NCBI GenBank assembly: GCA_964396845.1
Contig: CAYNGH010000157.1
Span: forward strand, 1-7,734
Source of the DNA: CAYNGH01 sp964396845
Lineage (GTDB): Bacteria > Vulcanimicrobiota > JAJTBE01 > CAYNGH01
Length of the DNA stretch: 7,734 bases
Reading direction: 5' to 3'
Shown: positions 1-6,943 of the stretch, in pieces
How the letters are laid out: each line of letters opens with the position of its first letter
Position numbering within the stretch: the first letter of the stretch is position 1
The notes under the pieces: generated by a model
What the model saw: only the letters and a program-made list of their open reading frames with translations
The model's database searches: none
Told to the model about the DNA's origin: nothing
Program-made: the position numbers and the translations under genes

Positions 1-530
1 GCACTGTTTTCTTTGAAAGCCGAGGGGATAATATCAGTGGGGAAAGGACAGTCGGGGTTTTGATGGGCTTCATCAAGGGGCAAACTCCACCTTACCAGAT
101 CGCCGATTTTTCTTTCAAAGGCAGTGCCCGTGGCCGAAGGGACATCGGAAGGAACAAGAGTGTAAAAAACATGACCGCTCCACTGGGGGGTTCCGTAACG
201 GGAAGTCTTGAAATATCGCTTTGTTGCACCGCCGGCAGATCTTTCTTCATACTCGGCAGTAATCATCGACACCCCGGGGATTCTGTCCATTTCATCGGGA
301 TAGATCATGATGGAATTCAAGCTGGCTTCCTTCAGGTCCCGCCGGATTGTTTCCACGCCGTTCTGAATCTCCCGTTCCTCGTCGTAGGCAGACCAGGCCT
401 TGTTGTATTCACGGTTTAAAAAAATAAAAGTCCCCGCCAATATCCCCAGCATAACCAGGGCTATGGTCATTCCGACAATGAGCTCCACCAGGGTGAAGCC
501 CTCCTGTTTGCGGACTGTGCATTTAGTCAT
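1..530 (-). CDS. PilW/GspJ-like type IV prepilin, 3' end missing
   Basis: The open frame runs from ATG 530 through the left edge without a stop, giving 176 visible residues. The leader MTKCTVRKQEG is followed by FTLVELIVGMTIALVMLGIL. This is a textbook type III signal: cleavage after Gly11, Phe at +1, Glu at +5, then a hydrophobic helix. After the helix comes an amphipathic charged stretch (NREYNKAW...DEEREIQNGVETIRRDLKEAS), with the Q-x-x-V-E-x-x-x-R-D-L pattern typical of PilW and GspJ minor pilins. Later sequence includes VFYTLVPSD and GDLVRWSLPLDE, consistent with the beta-rich head of such proteins. AAGGAG lies 7 bases before the ATG. It is the third pilin-like gene in a row, so it is probably part of the same minor-pilin complex. 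PilW versus GspJ cannot be separated, and the full length is unknown. Confidence 0.9.
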   Translation of the reverse strand, partial: MTKCTVRKQEGFTLVELIVGMTIALVMLGILAGTFIFLNREYNKAWSAYDEEREIQNGVETIRRDLKEASLNSIMIYPDEMDRIPGVSMITAEYEERSAGGATKRYFKTSRYGTPQWSGHVFYTLVPSDVPSATGTAFERKIGDLVRWSLPLDEAHQNPDCPFPTDIIPSAFKENS

Positions 531-537
531 GTAACGG

Positions 538-543
538 CTCCTT
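538..543 (-). promoter_or_regulatory. Ribosome-binding site of the PilW/GspJ-like gene
   Basis: AAGGAG on the minus strand, 7 bases before ATG 530. It gives the only good initiation site upstream of the prepilin leader and confirms a coding start that is followed by an open frame to the window edge. Confidence 0.75.
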
Positions 544-586
544 CAAGGCCATCAGGGTATCAAAGCAATAAAGAGTACCAGGAACA

Positions 587-1096
587 TCAGGGATTTACCA
601 GCTGATCCGGCGTGGATCTTCTGGCCTCGGTGGTAAAGGTTATGCTGGTATAACTACCTTCCTTCCCGGAGGTTATCTTCTCCGGGGATGCCTCAGACCA
701 GGTGATGGTTACTGTCATCCTGTCGTAGCAGTTGTCTGTCTTCCCCACGAAACTGCCGTTCAGATAGGCAATCTTCTTCTTAAAGGTGACAGCGCTGGGT
801 TTCGCCTTTGAGGATTGATTCACAAGAACCGATGGAGGCTGCTCGGAATAAAACAGCAGAGTTTCATCTTCTGTCCACATGAAAGGCTCCGGATCCCCGT
901 AATGGTGGTCAGCAAAACGTTCCATCATGGATCGGGCCGTAGCCTCGGCATATATCCGGTTTCTCGACTTGACCGCCATCCGGTAGAACAAGGCAAAGAC
1001 GCTGACCATGGTCAGAAGAGTTGTGACAATTATAAGGCAAGCTATCATAAGCTCAACAATAGACATACCCTTTTTACCCTTGAATCTTAACATCAT
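587..1096 (-). CDS. PilV/GspI-like type IV prepilin (minor pilin)
   Basis: A 169-aa prepilin-like protein, a normal size for a minor pilin or pseudopilin. The leader MMLRFKGKKG is short and basic and is followed by MSIVELMIACLIIVTTLL: cleavage after Gly10 would leave Met+1 and the conserved Glu+5, then a hydrophobic helix of about 20 residues. The C-terminal part has a strand pattern (MTVTITWSE near the end, then SITFTTEAR) that recalls PilV/GspI proteins, where a predicted beta strand with V-x-V-x-W is common; this subfamily call is tentative. Only one cysteine remains in the mature globular part (DNCYD), so no internal disulfide there. The start is ATG 1096 (AGGGAG 7 bases upstream, and one base after the upstream stop); ATG 1093 is possible. 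A longer reading from 1126 would overlap the upstream gene by 29 bases and give an oversized leader. Probably translationally coupled to the giant pilin-like gene. Confidence 0.88.
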   Translation of the reverse strand: MMLRFKGKKGMSIVELMIACLIIVTTLLTMVSVFALFYRMAVKSRNRIYAEATARSMMERFADHHYGDPEPFMWTEDETLLFYSEQPPSVLVNQSSKAKPSAVTFKKKIAYLNGSFVGKTDNCYDRMTVTITWSEASPEKITSGKEGSYTSITFTTEARRSTPDQLVNP

Positions 1097-1097
1097 A

Positions 1098-4000
1098 TCA
1101 ATTCTCCCTGATGGGATACAGCTCACTGTAAGTTTCCCATCCTTCGGTGATCAGCCTGGGAATGGTGATGCCCACATTAAGAGGAGCTTTACCACTGAGG
1201 CCGTCCCCTGTCAGCAGAAATTCATCGCTGATATTCCCCTTGAGATCCTTGGGCAGATAAATTGAAGCCTTGGTAAAATATGGATAAAACTGAAGGTTCG
1301 AATCAGGGGCTGTGATATTGCCCTCAAGACTCATCAGGCTTCCCACGGCATTGAACCTGCCGGTTATTACCAGATCATTTTTTGCAATCAGCATTCCCGA
1401 CAAGGGCAGGAACCGATCCCCATCGGGCTTATTGTCTAACGAGGCAATCCCTATATTGATTTCATTACCTGAGTATATCAGCACTCCGGGAATGCTCTGA
1501 AATACAAGCTTCTCATCATCAGCAATAACATCATCGATGGATTTGTAAAGCCTGGCGAAGGACTGGCGGGCATTGTCAACCTTCCCCTGGAGCTTTTCAC
1601 CTTCTTCCCTGACCTCGTCAAATTTCTTGTATGCCCTCTCTGCCTGGCTCTTGATAGTCATGGCCGCCAATTCTGCCACCTTGTCACAGGGTGACAGAAA
1701 TCCCGTAAGGATGAATGGCATGTATATGCTGTTTATTTTTGAAGCCTGACTCTCTGCGGTGTCAACGGCATTTTTTCCGCTGGATCCGATCACCCCTGTC
1801 TTCTCCGTAAGTTCTGCAACCTTTAAAAGAACGTCCCTGGTATCAGAAATCTCAGGGACAATCTTGGACATCTCATCGATATTGGCCTTGGGGAAAACCG
1901 GAATAACCCCTTCGCCAAAAATCCACCAACTGGAATGGGTAAAGAAGTTCTCCCCGAGATAGGCATTCAGCCTGATGGAGAAAGCACCGGTGAGGATCTC
2001 GAAAACCTCGTTGGTGATATTGTCCTCATCCTCCTGCAGGGGGACAATGAAGGGCGGGTAAAGGGGATTGTTCAGGTTCTTGTCCCGGAAAAAAAGTAAC
2101 GATGCTGCATAGGATGCAAAGAATGGTTTTCTTGCAAAGAAAGGCCCTGCCACCTTGGCCAGATCTCCGGCATTTTCCATTATTTTCTCAAGACTCTTCC
2201 AAAGAGGAGTCCTGGCATATTCTGCCAGATCCCTTATGGAAACCCCCGGCATTACTCCATAGGGGATATTTATGCTCCCTTTCCGGGTCATGACCGCTGA
2301 TGTAATGGAGTTAATCTCATTTACAGGAGAAACTACCACCAGGGAGCCATACTTTTCATCCCCCTGGCAGGAGATATTACCCTCAACTATCAGTGAAGAG
2401 CCATTCTCTATGATTATCCTGCCCCCAGGAGCAGCAACGGGACTCAGCCTGCTCACTTTGCCGGGTTTAATCACCTTGAGGTCCCCGTCAACGAAGAGGG
2501 AGCCTCCCTCCTGAATCCAGAGATCCCCTTTGATGACAAGGTTGCCGGCAAACTTCAGGGTTCTACCCCGGGGGACTGTAATTGTACCGTCAAAGATAAA
2601 GTTTTTCTTGTCAATCTGTATAAAATAGTCTTCGAATTTGCCGTCGCCGAAGTGAATCAGCCGGTGGCTTACCTTTGTCCTGTCGATAAGGATCGTGGCA
2701 ACCAGGACAAACTTGGCAAGCCATGTTGAAGTCCCCATGGTTTCCCGCATAAAAAGAATGTTAAGAGGCGAACACAATCCCACCAGGGGATAGTTGACAT
2801 TGCTGTAGCTTTTATCGGCGATGCGGGTCAGAGGTTCATCCTTTCGTCCCGTCAAAAGATGTGCCAGAAATTCTACATTTACCGTCCTGAGGGAAAAGAA
2901 GGCAACTTCGTATGTTCCCAGGAAGCCGGCTTCAATGCCAAGTTTCAGCAGTTCCGCCGCGTATATAGCCCCCATGATTACATCCAGAGGCGGAGGAAGC
3001 TCTGCGGCTTCAGCTAATTCTTCGGTGGTTTCAACGATCTCCTCTGCCAGGTATGCATCCGCCAGAACCAGGCATATATCAGTGGGAGTCACCTGCCAGG
3101 GTATATCCGCATCCTCGAAAACATCCTTGACCTCGTCAGACACCCCCACTGCAGACTTGGCAGCAAGCTCCAGGGGTTCCGCCGGGGCGATGAAGGGCAG
3201 CTTATCTGGCGTCAAGGGGCAGTGAACCGTCAGCTTGTAATGGTTGCCCATCTCCTCTTCATCATCGGGCATCTCATAACTGGTGATGGCCACAAAGGGA
3301 AAGGATGCAGACTGCTCCAGGGTCAGGAAATCGCCGGAAATGGGCTTCAGTGAGTAATCGGAAAATCCCGTGACCGGTTTGCCGAACAGAGCAGTCCCTT
3401 TGTCCAGGGCCACTTCCTTGAGATTCCTGTAAGTTCCGTCCAGCTGGTCCTCCAGTATTTCCCTGAAGTTGTCAAATTCCGCCATGCGGTTTACCGAAAT
3501 ATTTGTATATTTAACCACGCCGTTTTTTAATCTTCCGGATTCTGTTCTCCCTTTTCCCCTGACTTCCACCACCCCGGCAGCTGAATAAGCTCTGCCGTAT
3601 GGATACTCTTCGAAGAGAACATCATCCCGGGCATAAACATTGACCGGCACCCCGGAGTGTTCTCCCGCCTTCATGCTCTCGCTGTCAACAGGATTGGCAA
3701 CCGAATATGCCCGGCCCATACTTATCCTGCCCTGGGGAGCAAAAGCCCCAAAGGGGAAGTAATATCCGAATACTGCCACATACCGGGCCATAGTGGGGCT
3801 TTTTATGGATACCAGATTATGCCATGGGGATACCTGGGCATCATCAAAGCCGTCAACAATAAAATCCCCGTAATAGCCGACATTCTCAGGAGAAGTGTAG
3901 TTCATTCCGGGATTCTTTTCTGGAGGAGAGTATATGGAATCCCCTTTTTTCCATACTCCTGTCACCACAAAACTCTTGTGGCTTTCTGATGAGCTGGAAA

Positions 4001-4271
4001 ACTCGATATTATAATCCTGTTCCCCGGCATCGGGGACCGGCAGTTTCACCGGGCTTTCACTCCGGGCACAGAAAGCGTCTTTGAAGCGCTGGAGGGTAAC
4101 GTCCACCGCTAACTCCTGGGTCATGGAGGTGTGGGCGCGCAGTGCGGAATTTCTGCTTATAAACTCCTGGGTGAACATGGACATGACAAGGGTGAGCATC
4201 ACCATCAGCAGAACGATGGAAATGAGCAGAACAGAACCCCTAAGTTGTTTGCCACGTTTTGACAGCTTCAT
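1098..4271 (-). CDS. Giant GspK/PilX-like pilin-related protein with beta-solenoid blocks
   Basis: About 1057 aa; no characterised gene recognised over its full length. The N-terminus is a basic leader (KLSKRGKQLRG) followed by a roughly 22-residue hydrophobic helix beginning SVLLISIVLL. This resembles PilX_N/GspK-class minor pilins with possible cleavage after Gly12. Position +5 would be Ile, not Glu, as in GspK/PilX members. Residues about 560-648 are Gly/Val/Ile-rich short strands (FAGNLVIKGDLWI, SLFVDGDLKVI, GGRIIIENGSSLIVEGNI) that look like beta-solenoid rungs of the bactofilin/polymer-forming kind. Residues about 675-925 are largely helical, with a coiled-coil-like charged stretch at about 862-920. 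A second strand-rich block (about 927-1008) follows. It lies 45 bases after the ATPase and one base before the next prepilin, so it probably belongs to the pilus tip or priming complex, exposed outside the membrane (inference). GspK and PilX are usually only about 200-350 aa. Start: ATG 4271, with a TTG alternative at 4274. Confidence 0.8.
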   Translation of the reverse strand: MKLSKRGKQLRGSVLLISIVLLMVMLTLVMSMFTQEFISRNSALRAHTSMTQELAVDVTLQRFKDAFCARSESPVKLPVPDAGEQDYNIEFSSSSESHKSFVVTGVWKKGDSIYSPPEKNPGMNYTSPENVGYYGDFIVDGFDDAQVSPWHNLVSIKSPTMARYVAVFGYYFPFGAFAPQGRISMGRAYSVANPVDSESMKAGEHSGVPVNVYARDDVLFEEYPYGRAYSAAGVVEVRGKGRTESGRLKNGVVKYTNISVNRMAEFDNFREILEDQLDGTYRNLKEVALDKGTALFGKPVTGFSDYSLKPISGDFLTLEQSASFPFVAITSYEMPDDEEEMGNHYKLTVHCPLTPDKLPFIAPAEPLELAAKSAVGVSDEVKDVFEDADIPWQVTPTDICLVLADAYLAEEIVETTEELAEAAELPPPLDVIMGAIYAAELLKLGIEAGFLGTYEVAFFSLRTVNVEFLAHLLTGRKDEPLTRIADKSYSNVNYPLVGLCSPLNILFMRETMGTSTWLAKFVLVATILIDRTKVSHRLIHFGDGKFEDYFIQIDKKNFIFDGTITVPRGRTLKFAGNLVIKGDLWIQEGGSLFVDGDLKVIKPGKVSRLSPVAAPGGRIIIENGSSLIVEGNISCQGDEKYGSLVVVSPVNEINSITSAVMTRKGSINIPYGVMPGVSIRDLAEYARTPLWKSLEKIMENAGDLAKVAGPFFARKPFFASYAASLLFFRDKNLNNPLYPPFIVPLQEDEDNITNEVFEILTGAFSIRLNAYLGENFFTHSSWWIFGEGVIPVFPKANIDEMSKIVPEISDTRDVLLKVAELTEKTGVIGSSGKNAVDTAESQASKINSIYMPFILTGFLSPCDKVAELAAMTIKSQAERAYKKFDEVREEGEKLQGKVDNARQSFARLYKSIDDVIADDEKLVFQSIPGVLIYSGNEINIGIASLDNKPDGDRFLPLSGMLIAKNDLVITGRFNAVGSLMSLEGNITAPDSNLQFYPYFTKASIYLPKDLKGNISDEFLLTGDGLSGKAPLNVGITIPRLITEGWETYSELYPIREN
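1104..1109 (-). promoter_or_regulatory. Ribosome-binding site of the PilV/GspI-like gene
   Basis: AGGGAG on the minus strand, 7 bases before ATG 1096 and 10 before ATG 1093. It lies inside the last codons of the upstream gene, whose TGA is at 1098-1100, a layout that favours translational coupling and argues against the longer start at 1126. Confidence 0.7.
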
Positions 4272-4274
4272 CAA

Positions 4275-4279
4275 CTCCT
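4275..4279 (-). promoter_or_regulatory. Ribosome-binding site of the giant pilin-like gene, unusually close to the start
   Basis: AGGAG on the minus strand directly abuts TTG 4274 and is only 3 bases from ATG 4271. Because zero spacing would not work for the TTG, the ATG is the better start, although a 3-base spacer is shorter than usual and may give weak initiation. Confidence 0.5.
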
Positions 4280-4316
4280 GTTGTTTCGAAATAAACAGAT
4301 GTCCCTGTGTGTCGGT

Positions 4317-6905
4317 TCAGCCTGCTATGACCCGGTTAACCTCTTCCATTGTTATGATGCCCTTTGCCGCCTTTGCAAGGGCATCCTTAAGGATGTCATT
4401 CATCCCGTTTTTTCTGGCGGCATTTCGTATCTCCGCCACACTTGCCCCTGAGGAAATTATATCGCTTATCTCCTGGGTGACGGAAAAAATCTCGTATATG
4501 CCAGTTCTTCCCTTATATCCATAATCGTGGCAGTTGTCGCATCCCACACCCCGGTAAAGATATTCAGCATCCATGGACAGATCCAGGAAGACTTTTCTTT
4601 CCAGTTCTGTGATTCTTTCTCTGGTTCTGCATACAGGACATATCTTCCGCACCAGACGCTGGGCTATGCCGCCGTTTAAGACAGAACCCACCAGGTATGG
4701 TGCCACCCCCATATCCCTGAGCCTGGTCACAATACCCACAGAATCGTTAGTGTGGATGGTGGAAAGAAGCAGATGGCCTGTCAACGCGGCCTGCACCGAG
4801 ATATGGGCTGTTTCGGTATCCCGGATCTCACCCACAAGAATCACATCGGGGTCCTGTCGCAAAAATTCCCGCAGGGCCTTGGAAAAGGTCATCCTCTTTT
4901 CTTCTTCCAGGGGAGCGGTATTTACCTGAACCTGGTTAATACCCGGCATTTGATACTCGATGGGGTCTTCCACGGTGAGAAGTTTCCTGTCAGGCCGGTT
5001 GATTTCTTTAAGGCTGGCATAAAGAGTAGTGCTCTTGCCGGACCCGGTGGGGCCGCTTACCAGGATCATACCGTGGGGTTTTCCCAGGAGTTTGCGGTAC
5101 TCCTCCAGGGCGCTGTCATCAAAACCAAGATCCGACAGGGTATAGTCAAAACTCCCCTTGTCCAGGATACGCATGACCATGCTTTCTCCGAATATCACCG
5201 GGATAACACTGACCCGTAAATCGTATCCCTTTCCTGCAATTTCCACCTCCACTCTGCCCCCCTGGGATACTGTTTCCTGGGCAATGTCCATCCGGGCAAG
5301 AATCTTGAACCGCTTGATTATATTCCTTGCCAGGTCGGGAATGAAGGTGTCCATTATGTGCAGAACCCCGTCGATGCGGTATCGCAAGATGGTTTCATTC
5401 TCAAAGGCTTCCAGGTGAATGTCGCTGGCCCCCAGGGATATGGCTTCCTTGACGATCCTGTTGGCAGCTTCCACCACAGGGCCTTCCAAAACTGCCTTGT
5501 CAAACATGTCCAGCTGGTTCTTGTCCCTTTTTATCTGCAGATCAATATCCGAGAAGCGCTTCTTTTCCAGGTACTCAAACCAGGACATTTCCTCGACACC
5601 CTTAGGAGTATTGTAGATATACTCGAAGGCAAAGTCGATAAGTTTCGGATCGGCCCGGAAAAGAGTCGGATGGAGCTTGCCTTTTGAAATATATGAGATG
5701 TGGTCATAAATCATCACCTGGCTGGGGTCCTCCACCGCCAGAGTGATCTCATCGAACTGGTTCTTTTCGATTACCACACCGTGGATGGATCGGGCAGTAT
5801 GCCTCGGAAGGAGTCTGGCAAGATTGCGGTCGATACGGACAGTCTTGAGGTCCAGCAGGGGATACTTCTGAAGATATACCGAAGCTGGATCTATCTCTTC
5901 CGGGGCAGCCCGGATATATTTTTTCCTTGGGCTGATATCCATCTTAAGCCCCTCAACAATACTCCTGAGGGAAAACTTTGGAGAAGTCTGTGTCTTTTCT
6001 TCTTCTCTGGAGATCGCATCCGCGGTTTTATCCCGGGAAGAAAGCTTCAATTTGTCTTCAAACAGGGATTCAGCAAACCGGGATTTTCCTCGAGTGATAT
6101 CTTCTTCCACTTCTTCCGGGGAGTTATATCGTATGACGGGATCCGTTGACACCATGGTCATGATAATGGACTCCAGCCCCCTGTTAAAATCAGGTTTGTG
6201 ATGGGTTATCCTCTCGCAGGCCCGACAATCCTTGCGATCCATTGAATAATCCAGTTCTTTCCTGGTGGCCAGCAGGTAAGCGATTGCCCCGATGGAGTAG
6301 ATGTCGTCATATTTTGTCGGAGGCTGACCGGCCAGCTGTTCAGGGGATGAATACCTGTTTGCCCCATGAATCCTGAAGTTGAACCGATCAGCAGGTGAAT
6401 CTCCCTCCAGGGCAAAACCAAATTCAATCAGCATAATCTGACCGTCATCCTTCATCAGAACACTTTGAGGATGAATCCCGCCGTTTATTATGGGTTTTTC
6501 CCTGTTGTGAAGAAACTTGATGGTATCTATCAGTTGAAGCAGAATCTCACCGATGGCCCCGTCATTACCCTGAATCCTCTCCGCCAGGCCCAGGGAAAAC
6601 AAGGTGGCCCCGGTAAAGTCTTCATAAACCAGGATCCTTTCTTCACCCTCCTGCAGGTATTCGGTAATCAGAGGAATGCCGGGATGGCGGATCCCCCGGA
6701 GCAGGTGATATTCGTGGGCCAGAAGCTTCCGGGCCTCCTCGAAAAGAGATTCCTCCTCCACAGGCATGTTTCTGCCGGGGATCTTTATGACCTGGTTTCG
6801 ACCGGAAGCCTTGTCATAAACCTTGTAAAGATTGGAATACCTGCACTTGAAATACTCCTGGATTAATTCGAACCGTTTTGATGTAAAGGCTTTTGTCGAG
6901 TTCAT
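4317..6905 (-). CDS. gspE: GspE/PilB-type assembly ATPase with N-terminal pseudokinase-like domain
   Basis: Hexameric cytoplasmic ATPase that powers pilin/pseudopilin assembly, here 862 aa against about 500-600 aa for ordinary GspE/PilB. Residues about 10-272 resemble a Ser/Thr protein kinase: VIK lysine K41, probable helix-C E65, SPE at 187-189, DDIYSIG at 200-206. Catalytic signatures are degraded: HRDLKPEN reads NGGIHPQS (141-148), DFG reads EFG (161-163), and the Gly-rich loop lacks its glycines. A charged linker (about 273-338) follows, then a GspE N-terminal-type domain (about 340-430). The motor has SDIHLE (495-500), an Asp-box region near YDLRVSVIP (561-569), Walker A GPTGSGKST (618-626), Walker B DPDVILVGEIRD (685-696), His box residues H711 and H718, and a zinc-type tetracysteine C756/C759/C789/C792. 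The motor therefore looks active and the kinase probably inactive. I chose ATG 6905 because GGAGAG sits 7 bases upstream; a TTG at 6947 would add 14 residues without support. pilB is an equally possible name. Confidence 0.93.
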   Translation of the reverse strand: MNSTKAFTSKRFELIQEYFKCRYSNLYKVYDKASGRNQVIKIPGRNMPVEEESLFEEARKLLAHEYHLLRGIRHPGIPLITEYLQEGEERILVYEDFTGATLFSLGLAERIQGNDGAIGEILLQLIDTIKFLHNREKPIINGGIHPQSVLMKDDGQIMLIEFGFALEGDSPADRFNFRIHGANRYSSPEQLAGQPPTKYDDIYSIGAIAYLLATRKELDYSMDRKDCRACERITHHKPDFNRGLESIIMTMVSTDPVIRYNSPEEVEEDITRGKSRFAESLFEDKLKLSSRDKTADAISREEEKTQTSPKFSLRSIVEGLKMDISPRKKYIRAAPEEIDPASVYLQKYPLLDLKTVRIDRNLARLLPRHTARSIHGVVIEKNQFDEITLAVEDPSQVMIYDHISYISKGKLHPTLFRADPKLIDFAFEYIYNTPKGVEEMSWFEYLEKKRFSDIDLQIKRDKNQLDMFDKAVLEGPVVEAANRIVKEAISLGASDIHLEAFENETILRYRIDGVLHIMDTFIPDLARNIIKRFKILARMDIAQETVSQGGRVEVEIAGKGYDLRVSVIPVIFGESMVMRILDKGSFDYTLSDLGFDDSALEEYRKLLGKPHGMILVSGPTGSGKSTTLYASLKEINRPDRKLLTVEDPIEYQMPGINQVQVNTAPLEEEKRMTFSKALREFLRQDPDVILVGEIRDTETAHISVQAALTGHLLLSTIHTNDSVGIVTRLRDMGVAPYLVGSVLNGGIAQRLVRKICPVCRTRERITELERKVFLDLSMDAEYLYRGVGCDNCHDYGYKGRTGIYEIFSVTQEISDIISSGASVAEIRNAARKNGMNDILKDALAKAAKGIITMEEVNRVIAG

Positions 6906-6912
6906 ACAAATT

Positions 6913-6918
6913 CTCTCC
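6913..6918 (-). promoter_or_regulatory. Ribosome-binding site of the ATPase gene
   Basis: GGAGAG on the minus strand, 7 bases before ATG 6905. It decides the start in favour of this ATG over the in-frame TTG at 6947, which overlaps the stop codon of the platform gene and has no comparable site. Confidence 0.75.
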
Positions 6919-6943
6919 AAAAATTCAGTTTGATAAAATTCTG

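Noticed and set aside
60..419. A 119-codon plus-strand open frame.
   Set aside because: It is antisense to the PilW/GspJ-like prepilin, whose type III signal is unmistakable; the plus-strand product shows no recognisable domain.
552..587. An 11-codon micro-ORF (MFLVLFIALIP) on the minus strand, whose ATG overlaps the stop of the PilV/GspI-like gene as TGATG.
   Set aside because: It has no Shine-Dalgarno sequence of its own and is so short that a hydrophobic reading can arise by chance; overlap with a stop is not enough to call a gene.
3582..3716. The peptide GRAYS occurs twice in the giant protein, 40 residues apart.
   Set aside because: The codons differ and the flanking residues match only slightly, so it is not a convincing repeat unit.
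4275..4316. A short inverted match CTGTT...AACAG around TTTCGAAA in the gap before the giant pilin-like gene, as a hairpin or terminator.
   Set aside because: The stem is only five pairs, has no GC-rich core and no following T-run; it is too weak to call.
5700..6149. A 149-codon plus-strand open frame, the longest antisense frame over the ATPase gene.
   Set aside because: It lies opposite the linker and N-terminal domain of the ATPase, has no plausible family match and is explained as an antisense shadow.
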